From positions 7,658,539 to 7,722,538 of the forward strand of contig NC_087070.1 in the NCBI RefSeq assembly GCF_963678635.1: DNA of 64,000 bases. Direction: 5' to 3'. The first letter of the stretch is position 1. Each line of letters starts with the position of its first letter. This DNA comes from Symsagittifera roscoffensis. Taxonomy: Eukaryota; Xenacoelomorpha; Acoela; Convolutidae. Below the pieces are notes generated by a model, which searched no databases, was not told the DNA's origin, and worked only from the letters and a program-made list of their open reading frames with translations. The translations under genes and the position numbers were made by a program. Of this stretch, positions 11,491 to 24,069 are shown piece by piece.

Positions 11491-12544
11491 TACGATTTAG
11501 AGTATGCGAACGTAAACTAGTAATTCAGAGAAATTTTTTTTTTCAAAAAAATTCCTTAAAAACTTATTATATCTTATTTAAGTTCCCTCAAGTTCTCTGG
11601 GAAAAACTGAAAAAAGGAGGATAACTTTCACAAGTTGATTATTCCGCACCACGGGATGTCAGGGGAAAGTTGACAGCTCCTTACGTTTGATTGCTATTAG
11701 TGTTTCAATACCCATGTTATTTGGAGAAAGGATGACAGCTCCCTTATAATAATTACTTTTAAGACTTATTTTATTTTTCTTCACATCATTATCCCACGAG
11801 GATCTGACAGATGCAGATTTGCATGTCCTCGCAGTTTTAATGAAACGTGAATTGCTTTCTAGATATTTTAAAATTTCAATTTTTCATTATGAAAAATCAA
11901 ACACAACCAAACAAAATTGCGTTGGCATTTGTTTGAAACTGTGGTATAAACACGCAGAAAAAATTTATTTTTCTACCAATGAGATGTTTTTATCACGTTC
12001 TCATTTTTACCTCAACATATTTGTATTTTTTTTTGTCATGTTTCTTGCTACGTTTAATTTCAGTTCTTTATCACTTTGACTTCAATCGTTTAAAGATTCT
12101 TGAAAGTTTGCAAAAATTTATTCTTCAAGTTTGTCATTTGTTTTGCCATAGTAAATATCTACACTGAGAAAGATTTAGGATCATAAATCTTTTTGTGTCT
12201 GATATTTTTCTATTTGAACTTTTGTGTATCTTTCTCAGAGTAAATTTTTAAGAAAGTTATACAATTTACTAGAAGTTTGTTACAATTTCCGTAAACTTAT
12301 CCATTCTATCGTTAATTGTTACAATTGTGGGACTACAACATCAATTTTCCATCATCATTCTGCGTGTAGATCTCACCAAAAGGTTGGTTGCTAAAATATA
12401 GGGAACTTGAAGAGTTAAAAAAAACTAAGGAACTTAAAAAGTTAAATTACATAAATGAAGAAACAATTCAATGCATCGTACAGTAAACTTTCTGCAAAAA
12501 TTTACATTCACAAACAAAAACTGAACTTTTATAAAAAACATGCA
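11491..12544. other. Polinton subterminal non-coding sequence
   Basis: This A+T-rich stretch has two small overlapping plus-strand frames (11819-12079 and 11979-12167) that are hydrophobic and unrecognised. A short inverted repeat (CTGAGAAAGAT at 12166-12176 and ATCTTTCTCAG at 12228-12238) encloses about 50 bases. No gene can be supported. Confidence 0.4.
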
Positions 12545-12895
12545 CAACATGAATTTTATTCAAATTCTATTGGAAAAAATCAATAGAAGATATGCTGAAA
12601 AAATTGCGTAACGCCCACCTAAATTATCAGTTTTTTTTGTATTCGGGAAACCTTTCGTAAGTTCTTTCGTCGGTTTTCATTCAATCCGAAATATCAATAG
12701 CAAATTTTTATCCATTCAAGCAATCACAATCCAGTGTTCTCCTCTATAAATGTTTTGGGCTGAGTTAATAATTGCAAAATAGTACTTTGTTAGTTGATTT
12801 ATTTTATCAGCTGGATAAGATCCCATATACTTGAACATGAGCTCTGGAATTTTTTCGATAATTTGCAAAAGTAAAAAGTTATCCATCTTTGCCAT
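12545..12895 (-). pseudogene. Polinton cysteine protease (adenain/Ulp1-like), inactivated
   Basis: On the minus strand an ATG at 12893-12895 opens a frame beginning MAKMDNFLLL. It continues through FKYMGSYPADKI and a GEHW block containing the expected catalytic histidine, reaches a stop soon after, and is followed in shifted frames by TDNLGGRYAI and FSAYLLL. In this family the TDNLxG segment carries the nucleophilic cysteine; here that position reads glycine, so activity is lost even apart from the stops. The enzyme normally matures Polinton capsid proteins. Length (about 115 codons) suits the core of the protease. Identification is by motif order seen by eye. Confidence 0.6.
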
Positions 12896-15310
12896 TTTTA
12901 GATAATTTATATCTTAAAAAAATAATTTGATCATTTAATAGTGCAATTTGGGATAAAAAACAAGATTGATGACATATGTGCTTTTAGGTACTGAATCAAC
13001 AAAGTCCCAAACACAAGTCTTGTTTTTTGGACAAAGGTTTTTGAACACACTTATATACAGTCTATGTTGTAGAAATTTTTCGGATTTTCACTCAATTAGC
13101 ATTATTTTTCTGTTTTATCTGGAGATTTAGATCTGAAAAAAATAGATAGTACAGAGACAATAACGATGAAAAGTCCCGGAAAATGTACAATGTTTTTTAG
13201 GAACCTCAAAAAAACTAAGACTTGTTAGCGACTGTTCCGAATTTGTCTTTTTGGACATTTGATAGTCTTTCCCTCAAGGTTATAATTTGCGTTACTTGCT
13301 GACTTTCTGAGAATTTGGAATTCCAACTGAGAAAGTGGGAAAAAATTTCTTATCTCAAGCTTTCTCCACTAAATTCTGGACAGCGCAATTTTTCAGCTGC
13401 ATTCTGTAAGGAAGTCAAATCAAAAACAAAAAACAGTGATTAAGAAATTTCTTAGAACAGCTGAAAAATCTTCGTTAAACTGCATCGCTTTCATTGCTGT
13501 AACATAGGGGCAACAAGAAGAATTTTTATCTAATGAAACAATTTTTCTTCCAATCGAGTAATTTTAAGCTCTCTCAGTGATTTTGAGGAAAGGATCCGGC
13601 AATAGCTGAATTTGTATTAATTACATTAGCTATTCTTCTGATTGGAGCACTATTGAAAACAATTTTGACTAAAAACTGGTTATGAAGAGATGAACTATAA
13701 AAGTTCATGCGAAAATTGACATGTAGTTGTTTTGAGCTAAATCACTTTCCAGATACTATTGCAAGTTTTGATGATTAGGTTCAGCTATTGAAATCTTCCA
13801 AAAACAGCGAACAATCAATAATTTTCAGACTAATTTTTGCATTAGCATGTAAAATTTAGGTCAAGCTCTAATTAACTTTGGTTTTTGCTCGCAACAAACT
13901 TTCACATGTACACAAATCACTGACATGCTACCCATAGAATGAAAAATTTATTTAAGTTTCAATCAGTGCACGGATGCATATCAAATGCTTCTGGAAGTTC
14001 TTCAAAACCATATCCATGAAATGCAAGTATTCCTTTATTACTCACTGCCGACGAAGTGAATTTGTTCGGTATTTAGGCTTAATGAGGATATAATCCGTTG
14101 GCGTTGTTTACCCTTGTTTTGTTAAAACAAACTTCACAATTAAAGACTAGAGAAATTAGTAGATTGTTTACATAAGTTAAGTAAGTTTGTGGTTCCTCAT
14201 CTGATTCATCCTCTGATTTATCTTTATGTTCTGCTTTTTTTTTCTGAAAGCGTCAAACAGTCTTCTTTTGAATAATTGAAGCTTTAATCTGAGAGGGAAA
14301 TCACTCATATTCAAATAAAGATTACGCTCCGTCTCAAATTCAAAATCAAAATGACTATTTTAATTTATACTCAGTTTCTTTTGTCAAAAATGTCTTCGCG
14401 AGAGCGACTGGTTTTTGATCTATTTTTCTAGAAATGAAAAACAGCCCTGATTTTTCTCCTTTCAATTTTGAAGAACAAAATGTTCATGAAAATTCAAAAC
14501 TCGGGATAGAGTGCTTAATTCGAAAAAAATTTAGAACAAATAATAAATACATGACTCTATTGTTTATTGTTTTGACGAGCTAACTTGTCTACAAAAGGCA
14601 AATGTATACACCAGATTACTTTGATATAATTTGAAAAACTTGAAAACGTCTGATTGGTGGACAAATTTTGTATACGAATTCTTAGTTTCTAAGAATTGTT
14701 CCAGCTTCTTTTTTGATATATTGCCCGCTTTACTCAAGTATTGAACAAATCCGTACTCCTAGAATACAATTTGATTCACCTTGGTTTTTTTATTTCTTGG
14801 AAGGAGTTCAACTTCCTGTGAAGTTTGCTTTGGCAATTTTGTTAATAACAAAATTAGGTGGATTTTGAGTTGCTACTAAATTGTTAAAAATTTTCATCTC
14901 AAAAATTGGTGCTTTTTTGCTTTTGTGCACACACAAAGTCTACATCAGATTTTTTTGTGTCTCGTTTATCTATTATGATATTTTCTGACTGACTTAGTTT
15001 AAATCCAAAAAAATTCAAAAATTAATCGATAAGATGTTTTTTGTTACTCATTTCTATTCTCGCATTTACAGCACTATAAGTAGAATCAAAATCTTTTGGG
15101 ACAATCTCATATTTTTCTTGCTTTGGTTCCATTTTTGGTTTTTTTGGAAAGGTACTTCGTGAATGATAATCTGAGTACCGAACTGAAGCAAACTGCTCCA
15201 TACAATTTCAATTGTTACATGACATAAGGGGCTGAAGATAGATATAAATTGTAGTCCTTTATTTCTTTGATTTATTTTATGAAAGTTCTTCAATTTATTT
15301 CTTAAAATTC
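12896..15310. other. Polinton interior, heavily decayed minus-strand coding relics
   Basis: Capsid genes would be expected here, but only fragments are readable. One minus-strand stretch at about 13980-14150 reads through two stops with protein-like composition (NNANGLYPH, then NKGILAFHGYGFEELPEAFDM) and could be part of a capsid gene. Another, at about 15020-15140, reads EPKQEKYEIVPKDFDSTYSAV. Neither can be assigned with confidence. The open frame 15066-15293 minus overlaps the latter in another frame. Confidence 0.3.
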
Positions 15311-16110
15311 TTACTGATATTTTACTACGTCTTCTTTCCGATAATTTTCAAGCTCTCTTCCTAATAAGTTTATTAAACACTCGCTCAGAAATTGAATGAA
15401 ATTTCTTGGACAATAGTTGAAAATGAATTGTTTTGGAAAACTTAGGGAAAACTTTTGAATTAATGGGAAAACGGAGACGTATTGTGTACTCGTCTTCCAA
15501 AAACTTTGTTTCATTCCAATTGGTTTAAAAAATTAGTTGGAACTGAGCCTCTATTAGTGCAATGTCTAAGTAGATCATTTTTTTTGGTTAAATTAATAAG
15601 TATATTACCATAGGGAAATGATGTTGCATCCTGATACACTCTTTCAATTGAGATCCTAGACCTTGTTGTTGTCTTAAAAAAATTGACTTTTAAAACATCT
15701 CTTGGTGAATAGAACAAAAATATCTGTTTTTTTAACTCTACATCCCTTCCCAAATTGTTTTGATGAATTAACTTGTGTTTTTTGTATATTGTATTCAGAT
15801 ATTGTGCTTTACAAATTGTTTGGAGTTTGAAATTTTTTTCACAATAATCATCGATATAATCAGATACTTAATCCCGTTATTGGGAAGACATTCAATCAAT
15901 TAAAAACTACTCCTCGGATAAATTTAATGCTTTTTTTGTATTTGACTGTAAAGAATTTTATAATGTTGATGAAACTAAGAAAATTTGTCGAAAGCTGATT
16001 GAAAAGTACCAATTTTCAACCAAGCAAATATGAGATGAGATTTCCCATATCCACTTAGAGCAACTAAGAAAATTATAAACTCTTTCTTCGGTAGATATTA
16101 TTTTAATCAT
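15311..16110 (-). pseudogene. Polinton packaging ATPase (A32/FtsK-HerA type), frameshifted
   Basis: Read on the minus strand from about 16110 downward, there is a P-loop segment ALSGYGKSHL (about 16030-16060) and then FAWLKIGTFQ. A region in several frames contains IDDYCEKN (about 15840-15862), in the place of the Walker B aspartates. From 15753 it continues through GRDVELKK, FYSPRDVLK, YQDATSFPYGNILINL, and a C-terminal part ending at 15311. This order matches the Polinton genome-packaging ATPase. At least three frame changes break it. The role in an intact element would be pumping DNA into capsids; this copy cannot encode a working enzyme. Lengths of the parts together (about 265 codons) are close to the usual size. 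Confidence 0.68.
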
Positions 16111-17619
16111 AACTTTGGAGAAGGTAGAGCATAACCGACTGTACTTGATAAGGTAGCTACCCAAACTGTCGTTTTTTCAGAACTTTTATATTTTCATAAC
16201 TTTTTGCAGAAAAATTGTTTCTGAGGCTACCAGATATTTCAATGTTTTTTCAAGTTCAGTATTTTTTTGTAACCACTGTTCCAATTGATCCCATCAAGAT
16301 GTTTTGTAGATTGGGATGTTAGATTGAACTTTTTCGGCGGAAAAAAAAGAATATCCTAGTTTGTCCATAAAGTCCTAAATTTTTCATAAAAATGTTTTCA
16401 TTACGTTTAAGGACCAGAACAACTAACGTCAACCTGTTAAATTTTTTCTCTGAAGTTTTTTTGGTTAAAATAACCAACAATCGAACAGTGATTATACTGA
16501 TGAAGCAAATATTTTAATATGAAAACAGAAAAAAAATTCAGTCAAGTGACCAAGAAAACATGAACTGGGAGGACCAGCTGCAACATAACAAAGTCCAGGC
16601 GTCAATATTTGCTGTCATTTTTGAGTTGTCACAGCTCATTTTTCTTGCATAATTGAAAGCAGGGTTCAAATTCAATTGTCCCTTTGTAGTTTTTTTAGAC
16701 TTTTGGAACCAAGTATTCTCCCAATTCTTGCTTGATTTTTGAAAAATCAATATAACTGGGACAAGTGTTTTTTCTTGAGTAAATTTTCAAAAGCAGAACA
16801 GACTGATCAGATGAGAAGAAAAGAGAGGAATAATTTTGAGATTAAATGAAAATGGAAGTAAGCAATATGAGTCATTCATTTAACCATAAAAAAAAATAGA
16901 GGTGTATATGAAAATTTTTGTGAAGTTCCCAAACATGGAAGTGTGTAGGTGTGAGTGTTCCTGCATAAATCTTCTATCCTAAGCAAAAATCAATGTTCCA
17001 GATGGCTGCAGCTAAGTGTCAAGCTCTTCTCAGCTTATTTTCAGACTAATGTAAAAAATCGCTATTTATTTCCATTCCCAGTGACTTTTACGAAAAAATT
17101 ATAGTAACCCATGATTTTTGTGTCTCTACCCTCAATTTTTATTGTTCTTTGAATAATTATGAGTTCCACATACTTCTGGTTGTTTCATCTTTTAATAAAG
17201 TTTTACAATGATTGGATAAATTTCATTTCACATACCAAACTATCAGTTGTCTATACACTCTGTACAAATATGTCTTCGAATGTCATTTCATCAACTGGCG
17301 AAGCTTTCAACCAAATTGATAGCGCTGTTCATCACAATTTGAAATGAAAAGAAGCAGAAAACAGTCCAAAAAATTCGAATGTCATCGCTTATGTTCTAAC
17401 CAGAAACTGGCTTCCACACAATTTATTGGTTCAGCATTTCTGGAAAAAGTTCGTAAAGTATAAAACTCAAAAAATCAATCAGATTTGTCGAAAAAAGTGT
17501 CTGTTTTATTGATGGTTATGTGTTCGTAAATATTGAGTAAATGAGAAAAAAATTAGAGAAAAAGAGAGCAAGGTGTCGAAATTGTTTTTAAAAAATTTGC
17601 AAAAATCCATTTGCATGTA
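16111..17619. other. Polinton interior, unassigned
   Basis: Short frames (16538-16750 minus, 17159-17347 plus) are present without recognisable motifs. No support for integrase or capsid genes was found. Confidence 0.35.
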
Positions 17620-17880
17620 TTGAGAAGCTGCAAAAAACAATCCATTTTTTTTCAAGTCGCGAAAAATAATTTACTTTTTTTCTACAAAATTCGAAAAAGG
17701 ATTCAATTTTTTTGACACTATGCGAAAAGTATTTTTATTGTTTTGACAAGATGCGAAAGATGTTTCAATTTTTTCAACAAGATGCTAAAACTGTTTCACT
17801 TTTTTCTACAAACTGCAAAATTTATTTTAATATTTTTGACAAGATGTGAAAAGTGTTTTAGACAGGATACAAAAAACCAT
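17620..17880. repeat. 31-bp degenerate minisatellite inside the Polinton
   Basis: About eight direct units follow one another. A typical unit is AGATGCGAAAAGTGTTTCAA followed by TTTTTTGACA. Five consecutive units between about 17684 and 17840 are exactly 31 bases; outer ones vary (33 and shorter). Each has a TGCGAAA-like head and a T-run ending GACA or TACA. The array is non-coding and lies between the left-half and right-half gene groups. Confidence 0.75.
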
Positions 17881-18754
17881 CAGGTATTTATACTTGTTTG
17901 TTTTTTCTAATCTGTGCGCAAAAAATGATCGAGTTTTTTAACATATCTACAAACTGTTAGCCCTAATTTAAGTGGTTTTCTAGTTTTTTCTACAATCAAT
18001 TGGAATGTTTTACACTGAAAACTGAAGACGAAATTGAAGAAATTGATTAATTACAAAAAACGAAATAAAAAACAAACGACATTTTTTAACGAAAATAAAA
18101 ACAATAATCAAAGAGTTGTCGAGCAGTAGAAGAGTTCTGGAGGTTCTCTATAGAACGGAGAGCTAGTCGAGCTTTCATTGCTGGTGGAGTGTTTTGGGTG
18201 TCGTTGTTTCTGAGAAACCCTCATCTTCATCTATTGCGATGGGGGTTTCGGCTGATCCTGCTTCCTCCCAAGGAAACAGGAAACCGTAGAGTGGTTAAGC
18301 CACATACCTAGAGTCAGGAATCTTAGGGTATTTCATTCCCACATGTTGACTAATTTAGAGCGGATATGGGAGGTAGTTGACGGTAGCTAAGTTAAAAATA
18401 AAGTGAGTTTTGGTTAAGAGTGATTGCTACCACCTACTCAATTGTGTGGGTTTAACCATTAAGAAATGATTATCTTCATTTGGATTCTTGTCATTTCCAA
18501 TCAGATTTTAACATCGTGTTATGAAATTTTTGAACAAAAATTGTGACCAATCGGAAATAAAATTCCATTTCAATAAGCAATAAGAGAAAAGTTTACCTTT
18601 TAAGTATTTATTGCTTCCAATTAAAAAATATACAAAAAAAACAATCGCAAAAATAAACTACCAGAAGTTCTTTGCTGCACATATTACAGATTTTGCCACT
18701 ATAATTTAAAAACAGAAATAAAATTTAAAAAAGTAGCTTTTCCACAAGTTTTTT
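17881..18754. other. Polinton interior with a G+C-richer island
   Basis: 18120-18430 is noticeably richer in G+C than its surroundings. On the minus strand it has a readable stretch (FLFPWEEAGSAETPIAIDED) that suggests a decayed coding region. No family was recognised. The rest is A+T-rich and featureless. Confidence 0.3.
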
Positions 18755-19217
18755 TTAATCAAGATAAATAAAGTTTTTGTGTGTAATCAAGAAGAATTTG
18801 CTGAATTTTGAGTAAATGGTCAGGTTCTTCAATTTTGATGTAAGATTGAGAGGATAGCCCAAAGTTGACGAGTTCTTCCAAATCAAATTCCAAAACTGTT
18901 CTTTCTTGATTTTGAACATTGGAAGTTTTATTAAAAGAGAAGGAATAAAGAACTTTGCTGGGGAGTTTTGACAATTTTGGCAATCGGGCAGGGGACGAAA
19001 AGAATCTTTCATATTTTACCAGACGACTTTTTGATCAATTTTTAAAATTTTTTAGAATGATCAAAATTTCTTCTCTTGTCAAGTGTAATTCATTTGCAAT
19101 CTTTAAGGTTAGATACGCAATATGTGGATCAAAAGTAAGCCCTTTCAACGAATAATTTCCAATAAAAAGACCTTTATTTAGCCAAATTGCTCTATTTTGT
19201 GCTAAGTACTTGTCCAA
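18755..19217 (-). pseudogene. Uncharacterised Polinton-borne protein fragments
   Basis: Two consecutive minus-strand frames, 19035-19217 (MDKYLAQNRAIWLNKG...) and 18755-19012, follow each other and may be one gene split by a stop near 19035. Upstream on the same strand (about 19240-19310) a further readable piece ends in AWFLIDEIDVYS. The composition is protein-like, with hydrophobic helices and acidic patches in the second frame. I do not recognise the family. Its position between the ATPase and polymerase genes suggests an element gene. Confidence 0.4.
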
Positions 19218-19844
19218 AAAATTAGGAAAAAGTACGAGTAAACGTCTATTTCATCAATTAGAAACCAAGCGGAATTTTCTTTCTCCTGCAGAGTAACTCT
19301 AGAATGTTCAAGTCTTTTTATTAGACATTTTTCAAATAAAGAAAGCAACTAATTATTAAATCACTGTTTATCATGTCCTATTCTGATTGATTGATTTTTA
19401 AAATGTTTGGTTCTTTTTTTCAAGTGACAGCAAACAAATAAAAATATTGAGACTTTCTTTCACGCCAAAAACAATCGTTCTATACAAAATAGAACTATTT
19501 GAAAAAAACTATGTTTGTTCTCAAAAACTCAAAGTAATTATCGTTTCCAAGTTAAAGTTTGTGGGACGTTTCAAATTTTCCACTTTGATGTGTACCAGGT
19601 AAAAACTTCCTATTTCATGAAACTTTGTAAATCTTTCATTTCTTTTGGACGCCGCTGCTAAATAAACGAGGTAGTGTTGTTTGAGGACTTTGGCAAAGAG
19701 TACAGGCAAGCTGATAAAAAGATGTGCTGAAGGTCTTATTTCTTGGCCTGTTTGTAAGTTTTTAACACGCAATCAAGTTTTCAAATTGAAATGAAATTTT
19801 ACGTGGACAAGAAGCATGCTTCGTCAACTTACAAGCCATCAACG
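19218..19844. other. Polinton interior, no assigned gene
   Basis: The minus-strand frame 19521-19772 (83 codons) is basic and has no recognised motif. Sequence just before the polymerase gene probably holds its lost N-terminal part. Confidence 0.35.
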
Positions 19845-22800
19845 GTTTGCTCTTTTTGTGAGAAGGAGTTTCCGAGTCACTACTTTCCCCAACTGCATCA
19901 GAGAAAGGAACAGTGAGCGAAACAACAATAGTCAAGCGATACTGTAGCGGACTTGAAAAAGATTGTAGATGAGGAATGGGAAGATGGAGAGAAACTTAAA
20001 GGAGGAGTTGAGTGCTTGTCATTATTTTCTGGTGGATACAGAAAAGAAAAACGGGTAGCAAGAGGTATTTAACTTCCAAATGTCAAAGTTGGACATAAAA
20101 TCCAAAGGCTGGATAAAAAAATCAATAAGATGGATTCCGCTATGAAAAACAATTTTGCTCTCTGATGTGTTTGTCGTAATGTTCAAAGAGAGAATATCGT
20201 TTTTACTACGCACACAAAACAAAGCCCTGTCAGAAAAACCGCGTTTATTGTGTGCAAAACCCGACTTGATTACAATTCAGGGAAAAGTCGAAAAATTTGA
20301 TATCGTGGAGCAGGGCACTCAAGCCCGTCACAACACAAAGTGGAGATTCAAACTGATAACAAACGTTACTGTTTTTGCCGCGTTATCGATATACATTCCA
20401 ATGGGGCCGAGCCGAGCCGAGCCGAGCCGAGCCGAGCTGAGCCAAGCCGAGCCGAGCCGAGCCGAGCCGAGCCGAGCCGAGCCTTTACTGAAAAATGATT
20501 CAGTAAATTGTCTCATATTGAATAGAGACAAATAGCCAAACAAAAATTTTCTCTGTCTCTTCTTTTGTGCTAAAAATGTTTTTGCATGGTCATAGTAACC
20601 CCGAATCTCATGCATCCCAAGAAAATATAGAGTTTATATCAAAATGTGGCTATGATTCAACGAACTTTCGCAGAGTGTAAATTGAACAATTTCATCTGGT
20701 CGAAGTAATAGTTGATCGCAGTATATTGAAAAATGGTTTTGAAAATCAAGATGAAAAATATAATGGAAATTAAGCTGGGCGAACTATTGAAAACTTTGAT
20801 ATGACAGTCAATTGACTAAGATTCAACAATCATATCATTCATACCAATAAAATTGATCCTTTCTTCAAGTGCTTTTGATGTCCTAGCAGTGACACTCTCT
20901 TCCACAAATCAGAACACTTCAAACACTGAAGATCAGAAAATTTTGATTAATGTAGCAGTCTTTGACTTCGAATCAATTTTTGTTGCCACTGACGAATTAA
21001 AAACCACCAAAGAAACTACTCGGATTAGAAAACATGTCCCAAAACCGTCACAATATCTTCAAAATTTTAAGATGATTCTTTCTTTCCTGTGTGAAAAATA
21101 TCCAGAACACCTAATAACTGCTTTTGATGACAACTTGGAACTTCTGGCTGAAAACAAAAACAAGCTACAAAAAGAAATCAAATTTCAAGAAATAAAAAAC
21201 ACTGTCAAAGATCGAGTCTTAATTATCTTCAATAAACTCAAATGCCAGAACTTTAATTAAAAGATTAGAAGTTTTCGAGTATGAAGATGAATGTGCTGAG
21301 GACGAAAAGGAGAATGACCTGGCTACACAATTGCTGAGTTTTCGGAAAAATCAGATAACAGAGTTGAAACAACATTTCTAGCGCTATTTTAAAAGTTTTC
21401 CAGTTTTCGGCTTCAATAATAGGAGATAAGATTTGAACCTCATCAAGTTTTATTTGATCCCTTGCCTTATATGTGATCAAAAAAGCTAAACATTAGTCAT
21501 TAAAAACGTAAATGAATTCGTGTTCTTCAAATTTGGAGATGTACAGTTTCTCGAAATAATGGAGTTTTTGGGACTAAATAAATCAAGTGAAACAAAAAAT
21601 TGTTTCCCCTAACGATGGTTTGACAGTCAAGACAAGCTTGACTGCACTCCATATGAAGCTTTTTTCAGTAATCTGAGATCATTTCAATGGTTACCAAAAA
21701 CTGGTTAATGGAGGTCTCGATCAACAGAGTGACTTAAAAAAGTTACGTATTCAGTCAATTCGTATACAGGATACGAAAATTACCCTCATTTGAAAATAGT
21801 CTGGTAACATTACAACTTGAATACTTTCATGATGGTCGGAAATAAAGTTGTCGTTCCAAATTTTAAAACTATGCAAAAATTGAAAGAAATCTAAAATAAT
21901 AAAGGTATCGACATGTTGAAACTGGGATGCACGCTTCACAGTTTAGCAAATGTCTGCTTATACAATTCGACAAATCACAAGTTCTACCCGATCTTGGAAG
22001 GTGAAATCTTGGAAGAATTTGTAGGAGGAAATTGGAGAAGAAAAGACTGGTGGTCCAACAAAAGTTTTTGCCGCGAAAAGCAGTTGCCGATAATTTTTAT
22101 GTGCGTAACTCATCAAATGTTTGCAAACTGATAGTTGGAATTGTTGCTAGCCAATTATATTCATTCTCAAAGTGCCATGAGATGCCTACAGGATTTTATC
22201 GAAGAAGTGAGTATGACTATGAAACTGATCAGTTTAAAGCTCGAAATAACAAAACAATAAATTATGAGATGGATTTTTGTCCTTCTATAAAGAAAAAGAC
22301 CAGAGTATAGGGTTGAAAGTCTTAACACGGCCCGAAAAAAAAACCGTTTCCATGCTGATGGCTACTGCGATCAAAGTAAAACAGTGTTTAAAGCTATCGG
22401 TTGCTATTATCAATTCTGCCAGTGTCAAGAAACGCTTCTGCCTTTGTCAGAACAAGATATCAGAACGGGAAAAAAGAAGCGAGAAACGGATTGGCTGACA
22501 CGAGAGTACATAAAAAATGCCCAAAAATCAAGAAATAAGGTAGTGCGAGTGGTAGAAGCTATTTAAAACCAATACTACAGTCAAAAATTATGTCAACACA
22601 AACTTTCGCTGCAAAAAAAACCTCTCTCTACTGATTCCCTACTGAAAAAAATTAGAAACGGGTCTCTTTTTTGCAATATTCAATGTGATTTGATAGTTTC
22701 CGACTAATTGAACTCCACTTTTCTAGTTTTCCTCCAGTATTTGAAATTATTGACGTCTGCCGACATGACACTGGATAATACATTTAAAATTATGTATGTT

Positions 22801-23791
22801 TCCAGTTCTAAATCAGAAAACGGCACATTCACCAATTCCATTGTAAATCCTATCTAAGTCCTTGACTTACAAAATAAACAAATTATCGGCTTGTAGAGTA
22901 CACACCTAGGAAACACCTCAACAACTTTGTTCAACGGGTTGTTGACGCTCGACGAGAAAGAGACGAGAGTCTACATAATGGATTTGTTACTGAGACCATG
23001 AAACTTCTCGGTAACAGCTCGTACGGTTATCAATCTATGAACAGAACAAAACACACGATAAACATTACCGCAAAGCAAAATATGAGAATTATTTCAAGCG
23101 ATTCATTGTTGTCAGAAAAAACTTATACGAATTAGAACTACTGAAGTCAATAATTGAGCAGGAAGAACCAATTTTTGTATGCTTTTTCATTCATCAATAT
23201 GCCAGTATATTGGAGTTATACTACATTTTCTGCCACATGTAATGCGATGAGAAAAAATTCGGGGAACTGGGGATCGACACGCACTTCTTGTATCTAGAAT
23301 TAGCAAAAGATAGCTTGGACGATTGTATATTACCTGCAAAGAAAACTCAGTGGACAAAATCGTCAAAATGACTGCAGAGGCGACTTTATAGCTGATGCAA
23401 AGAAAAATTTAGTGCACGCGTGCATATCAGCTGTTCATAAAAAGTATGATACACGAGAACCTGGATTATTCAAAGAAGGTTTTTGTATACTGAATTGTTT
23501 TGCCTGTGCAGCAGGACGTTTTGCTGCCATGATGGTCAGACTTATAAATTCAAATTTAGTAGCAGAGGACTCATCAAAAGAGTTCTCAGAAAATTTTGGC
23601 GATTGACCAATGTCCAAATACAGACGACTTCTTGATGAAGCTGTAAAATTGAGTCGCAGATTCAAATCGCGGATTCAACACGTCCAATCATCAGTCGGAA
23701 CGTATGAGCAAACTAAAAAAGGACTCAATTAACTTTCCCCAAAAGTGAAGTTCTTAAGGATGGAATCCAGACTAAACCATTGAAACTGTAG
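19845..23791 (+). pseudogene. Polinton protein-primed DNA polymerase B, inactivated
   Basis: In order on the plus strand: a CxxC zinc-finger-like start (VCSFCEKEF, about 19845); a conserved NTKWRFKLITNVTVFAAL block (about 20332-20385); PLLKN...NCL; and the exonuclease I motif VFDFES (about 20961-20980). Then come GDVQFLEIMEFLG (about 21532-21570), MLKLGCTLHSLAN (21913 on), and the palm motif A region with aspartate replaced (GIVASQLYS, about 22140). They are followed by motif B (LLGNSSYGYQ, about 23000-23030), motif C reading DTH instead of DTD (about 23274-23282), and a C-terminal part ending at TAG 23789-23791. Frameshifts and stops separate the pieces. The enzyme would replicate the element from a terminal protein. 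With two catalytic aspartates lost it is certainly dead. Confidence 0.85.
20405..20482. repeat. GCCGA pentanucleotide microsatellite
   Basis: About fifteen uninterrupted or nearly uninterrupted copies of the 5-base unit GCCGA lie here, with two single-base variants near the middle. It sits inside the open frame 20155-20535 of the polymerase gene, right after the codons for PMG and before those for PLLKN. It replaces a short stretch of the protein with a PSRAE-type repeat. Because five is not a multiple of three, the encoded peptide repeats every fifteen bases. Confidence 0.9.
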
Positions 23792-24069
23792 ATATAACGT
23801 GTAAATCTTGGTAAAATTTTATACGTTGCAGTGATTTTTGTTTTGTCTCTGGAACTTTTTTTTTTCTGAAAAACCTCACTTTTTAAAAGTTTCCTTAAGC
23901 TTTCAGCATAGTTTCAAAATAAATTCAGTTGGTTAAAACATTAGTATAACAAATCCTATAACTAAAACAGCAACACATTGGTGTAGAAAATTTCAAACTT
24001 TGCTGTATTGGTAAGACCGGGCGCCAAAACCAGGTTTAGACGGTAAAAAAATCATTAAAACTTACCATC
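23792..24069. other. Polinton right subterminal sequence
   Basis: A+T-rich and non-coding, between the polymerase stop and the inner end of the right inverted repeat. Confidence 0.5.

Noticed and set aside
12166-12238. Small transposon bounded by CTGAGAAAGAT inverted repeats
   Set aside because: Only eleven bases match, in A+T-rich DNA; no second copy or target duplication seen.
16538-19772. Polinton integrase among minus-strand frames
   Set aside because: No D-D-E spacing or zinc motif could be read; the expected integrase may be deleted or too decayed.
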